Notes: generated from the sequence alone by a model not told the origin. 64,000 nt of DNA from Pseudomonas sp. JQ170C (GCF_035581345.1 NZ_CP141608.1:1134001-1198000); one strand, 5' to 3'; counted from the first letter of the stretch, positions 46,559 through 55,582 are shown. A program made the numbers and translations.

Positions 46559-47986
46559 TTACAGGGTCAGGAAGCCGTCGTAGAGGCCATAGGCGGCCAC
46601 GAGGGCGCCAATGACCACGGCGGCGAAGAGCAGTTTCTCCACGTGGGTAAAGATGGGTTGGCCGACCTCGCGCTTGGCCTTGGCGAACAGGATCACGCCA
46701 GGGGCATAGAGCAGGGCCGAGAGCAGCAGGTATTTGACGCCACCGGCGTACAGCAGCCAGATCGCGTAGACCAGGGCGATGCCGCCGATGATCAGGTCTT
46801 TCTTGCGTTCGGCCAGGGCTTGTTCATAGGTTTCGCTACGCCATGCCAGCAGGAAGGCATAGGCCGCCGACCACAGGTAAGGCACCAGGATCATCGAGGT
46901 GGCGAGGTAGATCAGCGACAGGTAGGTACTGGCCGAGAACAGGGTGATGACCAGGAAGATCTGCACCATGGCGTTGGTCAGCCACAGGGCGTTGGCCGGT
47001 ACGTGGTTGGCGTTCTCGCGGCGCAGGAACTCCGGCATGGTGTGGTCTTTGGCGGCGGCGAACATGATCTCGGCGCACAACAGTACCCACGACAGCAGGG
47101 CACCGAGCAGCGAGATGATCAGGCCGACGCTGATCAGCACTGCACCCCAGTGGCCGACCACGTGCTCAAGCACGGCTGCCATCGAAGGGTTCTGCAGTTT
47201 GGCCAGTTCAGGCTGAGTCATGATGCCCAGCGACAGCACGTTCACCAGTACCAGGAACAGCAGCACGGTGATAAAGCCGATCACGGTGGCCTTGCCCACG
47301 TCCGAGCGTTTTTCTGCCCGGGCCGAGAAGATGCTCGCGCCTTCGATACCGATGAACACCCAGACGGTGACCAGCATCATGTTGCGCACCTGGTTCATCA
47401 CGCTGCCCAGGTCCGGGTTCATGCTGCCCCAGATGTCGGCGGTGAAGATGTCCAGTTTGAAGGCGAACAGGGCGATCAGGATGAACAGTGCCAGTGGCAC
47501 GACCTTGGCCACGGTGGTGACCAGGTTGATGAAGGCCGCTTCCTTGATGCCGCGCAGTACCAGGAAGTGCACTGCCCACAGCAGCACCGAAGCGCCGATG
47601 ATGGCGGCCGGGGTGTTGCCCTCGCCAAAGATCGGGAAGAAGTACCCCAGGGTGCTGAACAACAGGACGAAGTAGCCCACGTTGCCCAGCCAGGCACTGA
47701 TCCAGTAGCCCCAGGCCGAAGAGAAGCCCATGTAGTCGCCGAAGCCGGCCTTGGCGTAGGCATATACCCCGCCATCAAGGTCCGGCTTTCGGTTGGCCAG
47801 GGTCTGGAAGACAAATGCCAGGGTCAGCATACCGATCGCGGTAATCCCCCAACCGATCAGTACTGCGCCAACATCCGCGCTGGCAGCCATGTTTTGTGGC
47901 AGCGAGAAGATACCGCCGCCGATCATCGAGCCGACGACTAGTGCAACCAGCGCACCAAGTCGTAGTTTTCCGGGAGCGTCTGACAT
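46559..47986 (-). CDS. arcD: Arginine/ornithine antiporter
   Basis: 475 residues, APC superfamily, about twelve to thirteen membrane helices. The opening LGALVALVVGSMIGGGIFSL is the APC substrate motif. It exchanges arginine for ornithine without energy cost. First gene of arcDABC, preceded by GGAG and by an ANR-like box. A close paralogue is encoded divergently at 48429. Confidence 0.95.
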   Translation of the reverse strand: MSDAPGKLRLGALVALVVGSMIGGGIFSLPQNMAASADVGAVLIGWGITAIGMLTLAFVFQTLANRKPDLDGGVYAYAKAGFGDYMGFSSAWGYWISAWLGNVGYFVLLFSTLGYFFPIFGEGNTPAAIIGASVLLWAVHFLVLRGIKEAAFINLVTTVAKVVPLALFILIALFAFKLDIFTADIWGSMNPDLGSVMNQVRNMMLVTVWVFIGIEGASIFSARAEKRSDVGKATVIGFITVLLFLVLVNVLSLGIMTQPELAKLQNPSMAAVLEHVVGHWGAVLISVGLIISLLGALLSWVLLCAEIMFAAAKDHTMPEFLRRENANHVPANALWLTNAMVQIFLVITLFSASTYLSLIYLATSMILVPYLWSAAYAFLLAWRSETYEQALAERKKDLIIGGIALVYAIWLLYAGGVKYLLLSALLYAPGVILFAKAKREVGQPIFTHVEKLLFAAVVIGALVAAYGLYDGFLTL

Positions 47987-48048
47987 TGAATAACTCCATA
48001 CCAGGAGAAGAGATGACGCTAGAGTAAATCCAGCGGCGAAGTCATAAG

Positions 48049-48062
48049 CTGATTCAGGTCAG
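48049..48062 (-). promoter_or_regulatory. ANR/FNR-type box of arcDABC
   Basis: On the minus strand CTGACCTGAATCAG matches TTGAC-N4-ATCAG except for the first base. It is centred about 70 bases before the arcD ATG, which fits a -41.5 activator site with a short leader. ANR control of arcDABC by low oxygen is established in P. aeruginosa. Confidence 0.65.
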
Positions 48063-48378
48063 TTCATGAGGACATTCCATTGCAAGTCATTAACTGAAAG
48101 AGCCTCCCGGAGAATGCCGTCGGCGAAATCACAGGCCTTGTACACTGGCACCTCCATGGTGATTTAGAGCATTCGCTCTGACAGGCTGCGAGATTTGAAG
48201 CTAGTCCGTTTCACAGGTTTAGCAAATTTTTAGCGAGAATTTTTCTTATTACCTTGAAGCGGCGGAGATAGTGCACAAAACTCACCAAATAGTTCGTCCG
48301 GCATAGACGCCATAGTTATGAGGGCTATAGTCTTAAAGGCCAATTACATATAAACGCGAACGTACCTGCTTTATTTAA

Positions 48379-48397
48379 CTCAGGGTGCCGCCCTGAG
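48379..48397 (+). other. Hairpin before the second arcD
   Basis: ctcaggg and ccctgag surround a five-base loop (tgccg), ending 31 bases before the ATG. No T-run follows, so a leader structure or operator is more likely than a terminator. Confidence 0.5.
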
Positions 48398-48428
48398 GTT
48401 ACAAAGACGAGACAGAAAGGGGATTTGC

Positions 48429-49856
48429 ATGTCCGAACCAGGACACAAACTGCGCCTTGGCGCGTTGATCGCGCTGGTGGTCGGCTCGATGATCGGCGGC
48501 GGGATTTTTTCCCTGCCGCAGAACATGGCTGCCCGCGCTGACGTTGGCGCAGTACTGATCGGTTGGGGGATCACGGCGGTGGGCATGCTGGCCCTGGCAT
48601 TCGTGTTCCAGACCCTGGCAAACCGCAAGCCGGAGCTCGACTCGGGGGTTTACGCCTACGCCAAGGCCGGCTTTGGCGAGTACATGGGATTTTCCTCAGC
48701 CTGGGGCTACTGGATCAGCGCCTGGCTGGGCAACGTGGGTTACTTCGTGCTGCTGTTCAGCACCCTGGGTTTTTACTTTCCGGTGTTTGGCGAGGGCAAC
48801 ACGCCCATCGCCATCGCCTGTGCTTCGTTGCTGCTGTGGGCGGTGCACTTCCTGGTACTGCGTGGCATCAAGGAAGCGACCTTCATCAACCAGGTGACCA
48901 CCGTGGCCAAGATCGTGCCGCTGGTGATGTTCATCGTGATTGCCGCCGTGGCCTTTCGCGCCGATATCTTCACCCGTGACATCTGGGGCCTGAGCAACCC
49001 GAAATTCGGCAGCGTGCTCGATCAGGTGCGCAACATGATGCTGGTGACGGTGTTCGTGTTCATCGGCATCGAAGGGGCGAGCGTGTATTCGGGGCGTGCG
49101 CAGAAGCGTTCGGATGTGGGCAAGGCCACGGTGATCGGCTTTATCGGCGTGCTGGCCTTGCTGGTGATGGTCAACGTGCTGTCGCTGGGGGTCATGACCC
49201 AGCCGGAGCTGGCGGCGTTGCAGAACCCGTCGCTGGCGTCGGTGCTGGAGCACATCGTCGGGCCCTGGGGGGCGTTGCTGATCAGCATCGGCCTGGCGAT
49301 TTCGTTGCTGGGGGCATTGCTGTCGTGGGCGTTGTTGTGTGCCGAGATCCTGTTCGCCACGGCCCGCGACCAGACCATGCCGCGCTTCCTGGCCCATGAA
49401 AATGCCAACCACGTGCCTTCCAATGCACTGTGGCTGACCAACATCATGATTCAGCTGTTCTTGCTGATCACGCTGTTTTCGGCGGGCACCTACACCAGCC
49501 TTATTTACCTGGCTTCCTCGATGATCCTGGTGCCGTACTTGTGGTCGGCGGCGTATGCCGTGCTGCTGGCGGTGCGGGGAGAGTCGTATGAAGGGAGCCC
49601 TGGCGCGCGGCGCAAAGACCTGATGATTGCCGGTATCGCCCTGGTGTATGCGGTCTGGCTGCTCTATGCCGGGGGCTTGAAGTACTTGCTGTTGTCGGCG
49701 CTGCTGTATGCGCCGGGCGTGATCCTGTTTGCCCGGGCCAAGCATGAGCAGGGGCAGTCACTGTTCACCCACTGGGAGAAGGTGATTTTTGCCGGGGTGC
49801 TGGTGGGTGCGGTCGTGGCGGCGTATTCACTCTATAGCGGAATGCTCACCCTGTAG
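48429..49856 (+). CDS. ArcD paralogue (basic amino acid antiporter)
   Basis: 475 residues, the same length as ArcD and very similar throughout (LGALIALVVGSMIGGGIFSL, ARADVGAVLIGWGITAVGML). Differences cluster in a few loops, for instance around residues 165-190 and 385-400. It is divergent from arcDABC and lacks an obvious ANR box. It may exchange another basic amino acid, or arginine under different control. AAAGGGG lies before the ATG. Confidence 0.88.
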   Translation: MSEPGHKLRLGALIALVVGSMIGGGIFSLPQNMAARADVGAVLIGWGITAVGMLALAFVFQTLANRKPELDSGVYAYAKAGFGEYMGFSSAWGYWISAWLGNVGYFVLLFSTLGFYFPVFGEGNTPIAIACASLLLWAVHFLVLRGIKEATFINQVTTVAKIVPLVMFIVIAAVAFRADIFTRDIWGLSNPKFGSVLDQVRNMMLVTVFVFIGIEGASVYSGRAQKRSDVGKATVIGFIGVLALLVMVNVLSLGVMTQPELAALQNPSLASVLEHIVGPWGALLISIGLAISLLGALLSWALLCAEILFATARDQTMPRFLAHENANHVPSNALWLTNIMIQLFLLITLFSAGTYTSLIYLASSMILVPYLWSAAYAVLLAVRGESYEGSPGARRKDLMIAGIALVYAVWLLYAGGLKYLLLSALLYAPGVILFARAKHEQGQSLFTHWEKVIFAGVLVGAVVAAYSLYSGMLTL

Positions 49857-49868
49857 GACCGGGCTTAT

Positions 49869-49940
49869 TGTAGGAGCGGGCTTGCCCCGCGATAGCGGTG
49901 TGTCAGGCCGTTAGCCGTCGCGGGGCAAGCCCGCTCCTAC
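49869..49940. repeat. REP pair running into the DUF454 gene
   Basis: Arms gtaggagcgggcttgccccg and gtcgcggggcaagcccgctc. The second arm supplies the last codons and the approach to the stop (49911) of the DUF454 gene; the first begins 13 bases after the second arcD's stop. Confidence 0.93.
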
Positions 49941-50321
49941 AAGTGCTTCCGGGCGCGACCAGATCCACAGATTGCCCAGGGCCATGCCGCCAATGGCCAG
50001 GAACACCGGCCAGCCGTGATCCAGGAACACCAGCATCACGGTGGCGCACAGCACCATGCTCACGGTAGCGCTGAGCTTGGCACGTCGCTGGATAACCTTG
50101 CCGTTGCGCCAGTTGTACAGGATCGGGCCGAACAGCCGGTGGTTTTCCAGCCAGGCGCTCAGGCGCGGTGAGCTGCGGGTGGCGGCCCAGGCGGCAAGCA
50201 GGATGAACTCGGTGGTGGGCAGGCCGGGCACGACGATGGCGACCAGGCCGATGGCCAGGCTGACGTAGGCCAGAATGCCGAACAGCAGGCGAGAGAGTTT
50301 GGAGGCGGCAGGGCGGGTCAT
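49911..50321 (-). CDS. DUF454 (YbaN-like) inner-membrane protein with REP-encoded tail
   Basis: 136 residues with two hydrophobic regions (about 12-35 and 90-117) and the DUF454 segments GLVAIVVPGLPTTEFILLAA and NWRNGKVI. The last residues LVGAGLPRDG are translated from a REP arm. The native end was probably near WIWSRPEA. Function unknown. Downstream, on the same strand, nothing follows until arcDABC. Confidence 0.85.
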   Translation of the reverse strand: MTRPAASKLSRLLFGILAYVSLAIGLVAIVVPGLPTTEFILLAAWAATRSSPRLSAWLENHRLFGPILYNWRNGKVIQRRAKLSATVSMVLCATVMLVFLDHGWPVFLAIGGMALGNLWIWSRPEALVGAGLPRDG

Positions 50322-50380
50322 GGGCTTTTCTGTTGCACGGGCAAGGCCCGGTTACCGCGAGGGTAACCGGGTACGGCGCA

Positions 50381-50995
50381 TCAGGCCAATTCGGCTTTAG
50401 GCGCAGTCGCGTAGGCGTGTTTGAGCAGCTCGGTGAAACGCTCGAAGGCAGCCACGGCGCCTTGTTCGGCCTTGGCTTCTTCTTCCGGGCTCAGCTCCAG
50501 GCCGTCGAGAATGCGGGTGAATTGCTTCCAGCCCTCGGCACGGCCACCGGCCGGTTCGCCCAGGTGACGAGCGCCGAAGGTATCGGACAGGCCCAGCCCA
50601 ACGGCACGCTTGATCAGGAACGCGGCGCCGAGCTTGGAGCCTTCGGAGACGAAGATCCAGCCCATGGCTTCACCCAGGCTCGGGTTCTGCAATGCACCCG
50701 GGAAGGCGTCAGGAATGGCGGTGTCCAGGTCAGCCAGGTCCAGGGCGGCTTGTTCGGCGCGGCAGCGCTCGGCCAGGTCCGGGACGATGGCGATCAGCGC
50801 AGGGTCGGTGTACAGCGCCTTGAGCTCGTTCTGGAACAGGTACTGGGCAACCACGAAGCGGGCGAAGCTTTCGCGGGTCTCGAACGGGGCGTGGGATTTG
50901 ACCAGTGCATCCAGCTCGGTGTGCGGGGCATGGGTCAGCTGGTTCAGGCGTTGCGAACGCAGGCTGGCGCGTTCGGTGGTGGTTGCGGCGGTCAT
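50381..50995 (-). CDS. hemO: Biliverdin-producing heme oxygenase (HemO/PigA type)
   Basis: 204 residues. Opens heme and releases iron. The proximal ligand is likely His25 (HAPHTELD) and the distal helix reads MGWIFVSEGSKLGAAFL, matching the P. aeruginosa PigA/HemO family. It is downstream of a TonB-dependent heme receptor on the same strand, separated by a REP pair, consistent with heme-iron use. Confidence 0.92.
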   Translation of the reverse strand: MTAATTTERASLRSQRLNQLTHAPHTELDALVKSHAPFETRESFARFVVAQYLFQNELKALYTDPALIAIVPDLAERCRAEQAALDLADLDTAIPDAFPGALQNPSLGEAMGWIFVSEGSKLGAAFLIKRAVGLGLSDTFGARHLGEPAGGRAEGWKQFTRILDGLELSPEEEAKAEQGAVAAFERFTELLKHAYATAPKAELA

Positions 50996-51096
50996 GGTGA
51001 TTCCTTGCGAAGTGGGCGTGCCTAGTGACTAGACGAAACAGAAGACGCGCGACAGTAAAAAAACCTCACCGTCGCGATCGGACAATCCAGCTGGCC

Positions 51097-51146
51097 TCTC
51101 GCGGTGCAAGCCCGCTCCCACAGTAGGAGCGGGCTTGCCCCGCGAT
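51097..51146. repeat. REP pair between the heme receptor and hemO
   Basis: Arms tctcgcggtgcaagcccgct and gtaggagcgggcttgccccg; ends seven bases from the receptor stop. Confidence 0.9.
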
Positions 51147-51153
51147 GCATCTA

Positions 51154-53748
51154 TTAAATGTCCCAGACCAGGTTGATGGCGAAGTTGCGCCCCGGCATGG
51201 TCAGGCGATCCAGGTTGGCCGGCGAGGTCACCGCCGCTTCACCCAGGCCGTCGTAGCCGCGCACGTCATCCCACTGCCAGTACTTCTTGTCGGTCAAGTT
51301 GTACAGGCCGGCGTTGACGGTGATGTCGTCGGTGACCTTGTAGAAACCGGCCAGGTCGAGCACGCCGTAGCCTGGGGTGCGGAACTGCTTGCTGGTGCCG
51401 TCGGGGGCGAAGAAGGTGGTGTCGTCGACACGGTCCTTGCGCTTGACCAGGGTCCAGCTCAGCAATGCACCGTACTGCTCTTGCTCATAGCCCAGGCCCA
51501 TCACGGCGGTTAGCGGGTTGACGCTGTTGAGCGGCTGGCCGGTGTCGTCGTTACGGCCACGGGCGTAGGCGATCGAGCCCTGGGTGTAGAGGCCCTGCGC
51601 GGCACCGAAGTGGTCCAGGTTCAGGCGGCCCTTGAACTCGGCGCCCTTGATGGTGGCGTGCTTGATGTTGTTGGCCTCGAACGTCTGGCCCAGGTTGCTG
51701 CCCTGCACGGCGTCTTCGTTGATGAAGTCGCGGTACTTGTTATAGAACACCGCCACGTCGAAGTTGCCGGCGTCGAAGTTGCCGCGCAGGCCGGTCTCGT
51801 AGCTCTTGCTCTTTTCCGGCTCCAGGTCGGAGTTGCCGCGCACGCTGTAACCCAGGCCCGGGTTCTCGAAGCGGCCATAGAGCGACTTGGCGGTAGGGGT
51901 GCGGAAGCCTTCGGCGTACTGGCCGTACCAGGTGTAGTTGTCGTCGAAGGCGTAGGTCACGCCGAACTTGGGCGATACCCGGTTCCAGGTTTTCTCGTCA
52001 TCGTCGACCGGGTCAGTGCTCGAGGCACCGATGCCGCGCAGGAACTCGTCGGTCATGTGTGGCTTGAGCTGGGTGTAGTCGTAGCGCACACCCGGCAGGA
52101 AGGTCCACTGGTTCCAGCGGATCTCGTCCTGGGCAAACAGGCTGTAGGTGTTGACGGTCGGGTCCGGGAAGTCGCTGACCAGTGCCTGGCTGTCGCTGAC
52201 GCTGATCTGGCCGATGGCGCGGCACGATCCGCCGACGTTCAGGCAGGTGCCGGTACCGCTGCGCGAGCCGGTGACCTTTTCGTTCTTCAGGGTGGTGCCG
52301 TAGGTCAGCAAGTGTTCGGTTTCACCGACGCTGAAGGCTTTGTCCAGCTGGGCGTCGAAGACCCACTGGCGGTCTTTGTAGGTGGTCTTGCGATCACGGG
52401 CCACCTGGCGGCCGGAGGCAAAGTAGAGCTCATCGGTACGCTGGTCGGTCTTGCCGATCTGGTAGTTCAGGCTCCACTTGACGTTGTCGGCCAGCAGGCT
52501 GCCCAGGGCGAACTCATGGTTGATGCCGAAGCGCTCACGGGTGACCACGTCGTTGCCGGTGCGGTCGCGGTAGGAGTTCATGGCGCCGAAGCCCGGAATG
52601 AACGGCCCGCCCACGGCGCTCTTCTGGTCCAGGTCGCGGTCGTCCTTGTACTTTTCATAGGTGAACGCCAGGCGCGAGTCGTCGGCGTAGTTCCAGCCGG
52701 CCTTGGCCAGAATGTTGGTGGTGCGCACGTCTTCGGGGTTGGCTTCGGTGCGTTCCAGGCCGGTGCCGCCGTGGCCGCCGTAGGACTCGGTCTCATGGCC
52801 ATTGCGCTGGCTCAGGTGCAGCAGGCCGTCGAAGTCGCCCTGGCGACCGGCGACGGTGGCCGAGTTCAGCCAGCTGTCGTCGGCCGAGCTGTAGCCGGTT
52901 TTCAGGCGTGCGCCGACATCCTTGCCCGGCTTGATGATGTCGTCGGGGTCGAGGGTGAAGTAGCTGACAGCGCCGCCGATGGCGTTGCTGCCGTACAGCA
53001 CCGAGGCCGGGCCGCGGAGGATTTCCACGCGCTTGACGATTTCAGGGTCGACGTAGTTGCGCTGGGTCTGGGCGTAGGGGCCGAAGAAGAAGCTGTCGGG
53101 GATCGACACGCCGTCAATCTGGGTCAGTACCCGCTCACCGTCGATACCACGGATGTTGTAGCCGTTCAGGCCGCTGCGCTGGCCGGTGCCACTGACCGAG
53201 ACGCCCGGTTCGTAGCGCACCAGCTCCTTGATGTCGTTGACGTTCTGGCGGTCCAGTTGCTCGCGGGTGTGCACGCTGACGGTGCTCGGCACCTGGCTGA
53301 TGTCCTGGGCGCTACGGGTGGCGCTGACGGTGATCTGCTGCAGGGCGATGACGTTGGAGGTGCTGCGCTCGATCACCACGTTGCCGCTGCCCAGGGTGCG
53401 ATAGCTCAGGCCGGTGCCGGCCAGCAGGCGCTTGAGCGCTGCCTCGGGCTTGAGCGAGCCCTGAACGCCTGGCGAGGCTACGCCTTCGGCCAGTTCGGCA
53501 GACAGGCCGACCTGCCAGCCCGTAACGGCGGTAAAGGCATTGAGCGCCGAGACCAGCGGTTGCTGGGCAATGGCAAAGCGGTAGTCACCCATGCGCGGCG
53601 CAGTGGCCTGGGCTGGTTCGGCGGCCAGGGCCGGCAGGCTGCAGGCGCCACTGGACAGCAGTGCCAGGGTCAACAGGGAGAGCGTGCAACGCTGCAGGCC
53701 GGGTTTACGAGAAGTGTCTGAAGACCGACGAGTAGAACCAGTGGACAT
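51154..53748 (-). CDS. hxuA: TonB-dependent heme receptor with signalling domain (HxuA-like)
   Basis: 864 residues. A signal peptide ends near LPALAAEP (about residue 43). An STN signalling domain follows (about 55-130, FAIAQQPLVSALNAFTAVTG), then the plug (about 150-270, RYEPGVSVSGTGQRSG) and a beta-barrel to the end. STN receptors pass a signal to a FecR-type anti-sigma factor, which is the next gene upstream. Heme as ligand is inferred from hemO and from resemblance to the P. aeruginosa HxuIRA system. Confidence 0.88.
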   Translation of the reverse strand: MSTGSTRRSSDTSRKPGLQRCTLSLLTLALLSSGACSLPALAAEPAQATAPRMGDYRFAIAQQPLVSALNAFTAVTGWQVGLSAELAEGVASPGVQGSLKPEAALKRLLAGTGLSYRTLGSGNVVIERSTSNVIALQQITVSATRSAQDISQVPSTVSVHTREQLDRQNVNDIKELVRYEPGVSVSGTGQRSGLNGYNIRGIDGERVLTQIDGVSIPDSFFFGPYAQTQRNYVDPEIVKRVEILRGPASVLYGSNAIGGAVSYFTLDPDDIIKPGKDVGARLKTGYSSADDSWLNSATVAGRQGDFDGLLHLSQRNGHETESYGGHGGTGLERTEANPEDVRTTNILAKAGWNYADDSRLAFTYEKYKDDRDLDQKSAVGGPFIPGFGAMNSYRDRTGNDVVTRERFGINHEFALGSLLADNVKWSLNYQIGKTDQRTDELYFASGRQVARDRKTTYKDRQWVFDAQLDKAFSVGETEHLLTYGTTLKNEKVTGSRSGTGTCLNVGGSCRAIGQISVSDSQALVSDFPDPTVNTYSLFAQDEIRWNQWTFLPGVRYDYTQLKPHMTDEFLRGIGASSTDPVDDDEKTWNRVSPKFGVTYAFDDNYTWYGQYAEGFRTPTAKSLYGRFENPGLGYSVRGNSDLEPEKSKSYETGLRGNFDAGNFDVAVFYNKYRDFINEDAVQGSNLGQTFEANNIKHATIKGAEFKGRLNLDHFGAAQGLYTQGSIAYARGRNDDTGQPLNSVNPLTAVMGLGYEQEQYGALLSWTLVKRKDRVDDTTFFAPDGTSKQFRTPGYGVLDLAGFYKVTDDITVNAGLYNLTDKKYWQWDDVRGYDGLGEAAVTSPANLDRLTMPGRNFAINLVWDI

Positions 53749-53785
53749 CGAAAGCGCTCCCTGTCGCGCAAGTTATAAAAAATGT

Positions 53786-53807
53786 CTGACTCAAAAATAA
53801 GAATCAG
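53786..53807 (-). other. Imperfect dyad in the hxuA leader
   Basis: On the minus strand ctgattc and gagtcag can pair (one G-U) around an eight-base AT loop, about 38 bases before hxuA. It may be a leader hairpin or an operator. Confidence 0.35.
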
Positions 53808-53865
53808 TTGCATTGGCTATAACGAGACGTTTCGGTTTAGGGAATCGCGTAAAAAAAGTTTCAGG

Positions 53866-54828
53866 TCAGTTGAGAATGACCACGGCGGGGAATTCGTGCA
53901 GTTGTGCCGAGGTAATGTGGGCCAGGGCGCGCAAGGTTTCGATGGGCTGATCCAGGCGGTAGTTGCCGGTGACCGCGACCTGCTCCAGGCGCTCGTTGCG
54001 CGAGATGATCACACCTGGGTAATAGCGGCGGATTTCAGCCAGCACCTGCTCCAGTGGACAGTTCTCGAAAATCAGCCGGCCGTGGACCCAGGCCAGGTCT
54101 TTTTGCGCGTCGACCCGCTCGCGCTGGCCAAAGCCGTTGGGGCCGATGCGGATGCTGTCGCCGCTGGACAGGCGGATGTGCTGGTCGCTGCTGGCGCGCA
54201 GGTCGACGTCGCCACGCTGCACGCGAACCTGGGCCTCGCCGTTGAGGTAGCGCACGGCAAAGTCGCTGTCGCGCACACTGGCGCGCAAGGGGCCGGCCTG
54301 CAGTTCAAGCGGCTGGGCCATGCCGGCGGGCACCTCGAAGAATGCCTCGCCCTGGTAGAGGCGGGCGACGCGCTGGCGGTTGTCGATATCGCTGGAGAAG
54401 GCCGAGTTGGTGTTGAGCAGCACCCTGGAGCCGTCTTCGAGTTGCAGGCGCTGGCGCTCGCCGACCACGGTCAGGTGATCGGCTTGCAGGCGCATCGGCA
54501 CATTGCCCACGGTGAACACCCCGACCAGCAACACGGCGGCAGCCGCCAGCGGCTTCCAGTGCGGGCGCAGGCGGGCAAGGCGTGAAGGGCGATGGGTCTG
54601 GGCGATGTGTGCGGCGGCCTGGCGCAGCGTGTCGCCCTGCCACAGGGCTTCGGCTTCGACATAGGCCTGGGCGTTGGCCGGGTCGGCCTCGAGCCAGGCT
54701 TCAAAAGCGAGGGTATCTTCGGGCGTGGCACATTGCAGGCGGATCAACCAGTCCAGGGCCTGGTCCATGGCACTGTCGCAGGCAGCCGAATCTGGCGGCG
54801 AAGGGCGATGAGGGGCGCTATCGGTCAC
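53866..54828 (-). CDS. hxuR: FecR-type anti-sigma factor (HxuR-like)
   Basis: 320 residues from a GTG start with AGGAT upstream. A cytoplasmic N-terminal domain (about 1-85, with LIRLQCATPEDTLAFEAWLE) is followed by one membrane helix (about 93-112, PLAAAAVLLVGVFTVGNVPM) and the periplasmic FecR domain. It holds the sigma factor encoded just upstream until the receptor's STN domain signals heme. Confidence 0.9.
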   Translation of the reverse strand: MTDSAPHRPSPPDSAACDSAMDQALDWLIRLQCATPEDTLAFEAWLEADPANAQAYVEAEALWQGDTLRQAAAHIAQTHRPSRLARLRPHWKPLAAAAVLLVGVFTVGNVPMRLQADHLTVVGERQRLQLEDGSRVLLNTNSAFSSDIDNRQRVARLYQGEAFFEVPAGMAQPLELQAGPLRASVRDSDFAVRYLNGEAQVRVQRGDVDLRASSDQHIRLSSGDSIRIGPNGFGQRERVDAQKDLAWVHGRLIFENCPLEQVLAEIRRYYPGVIISRNERLEQVAVTGNYRLDQPIETLRALAHITSAQLHEFPAVVILN

Positions 54829-54896
54829 GGCGAATCCTGGTTGGTCTTGTCGTTGTATTTATGATCAAGCGTTATGGCAGCGCTGGCAAGCCACCG

Positions 54897-55415
54897 TCAG
54901 TCGCGGTTCAGGCGATTGGCGACACCCACACAGATGGCCATGATCAGTTTCAGTTCCTTCTGAACCGTACTGGCGGAAACATTGAGCTGCTCGGCGATTT
55001 CCAGGTAGCTGGCGCCGTGCAGCCGGCTGAGGATGAAAATACGCTGCTGGCGTGCAGTCAACTGCCCAAGGCTGACACTCAGGCGCTTGAGCAACTGCTC
55101 GGCATGGGCGGCGTCTTCGGCGCTGCTGCTAGGGGCGGCAACGTTGTGCAGGACTTGCTCGGGCACATCATCGACCAGGTTGCGGGCCTGGGCGCGGCGC
55201 GCGCGCAAGTGGTCCAGGGCCAGGTTGCGGGCGGTCTGGAAAACGAACGGTTCGAGGTGCTCGATGGGCCGCTCGCCGAGGGCGCGGGTAACGCGCAGGT
55301 AGGTCTCCTGCAGCAGGTCTTCGGCGGTGCTGGGGTTATCGACCATGCGCTGCAGGGTCCGCAGCAGGCTGACCCGCTGGGCAAGGAATACAGTGTTGAA
55401 CTGGGACTGGCTCAC
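54897..55415 (-). CDS. hxuI: ECF sigma factor, FecI family (HxuI-like)
   Basis: 172 residues from a GTG start (55415). Sigma region 2 (DLLQETYLRVTRAL, then ETARNLALDHLRAR-like QTARNLALDHLRAR) and region 4 (LHGASYLEIAEQLNVSASTV) are clear. It should transcribe hxuA and perhaps hemO. A Fur box lies immediately upstream, so the whole cascade is iron-repressed. Confidence 0.92.
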   Translation of the reverse strand: MSQSQFNTVFLAQRVSLLRTLQRMVDNPSTAEDLLQETYLRVTRALGERPIEHLEPFVFQTARNLALDHLRARRAQARNLVDDVPEQVLHNVAAPSSSAEDAAHAEQLLKRLSVSLGQLTARQQRIFILSRLHGASYLEIAEQLNVSASTVQKELKLIMAICVGVANRLNRD

Positions 55416-55442
55416 AGCGATACCCGGGCAATGCGAAGCGAA

Positions 55443-55457
55443 TGATAATGCTTATCA
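55443..55457. promoter_or_regulatory. Fur box before the heme sigma factor gene
   Basis: tgataatgcttatca fits the 7-1-7 Fur consensus TGATAAT-N-ATTATCA at all but one position. It is 28 bases before the hxuI start. Confidence 0.85.
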
Positions 55458-55489
55458 TCTTTGCCAAGGTCAAGCCCGGAATGCCTGAG

Positions 55490-55579
55490 TAGGAGCGGGC
55501 TTACCCCGCGATCCGCCATCCCAGGCAACACAGATGTGCTGGCTGTACCGGCCTCTCGCGGGGCAAGCCCGCTCCTACA
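55490..55579. repeat. REP pair between hxuI and gap
   Basis: Arms gtaggagcgggcttaccccg and tctcgcggggcaagcccgct with a longer spacer (about 40 bases); the right arm ends three bases before the gap stop. Confidence 0.88.
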
Positions 55580-55582
55580 AGG

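Larger units (their letters stand above)
47987..48428. other. 442-base gap between the divergent arcD genes
   Basis: No supportable gene. It holds an ANR-like box near arcD (48049-48062), a small hairpin (agagc/gctct at 48166-48179) and a 7-bp-stem hairpin (48379-48397) just before the second arcD. The middle is AT-rich compared with flanking genes. Confidence 0.6.

Noticed and set aside
45311..47941. Long plus-strand frame opposite arcA and arcD
   Set aside because: Covers two real genes on the other strand and shows only biased His/Gln/Asp composition.
48141..48165. tggcacctccatggtga as a sigma-54 promoter for the second arcD
   Set aside because: The -24-like TGGCAC is present but there is no GC at the required N10 spacing.
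48121..48200. Possible tRNA or small RNA between the arcD genes
   Set aside because: Small hairpins are present but no cloverleaf, terminator or promoter set could be assembled.
51610..53721. Long plus-strand frame opposite the heme receptor
   Set aside because: Shadow frame; no signal peptide or recognisable domain.
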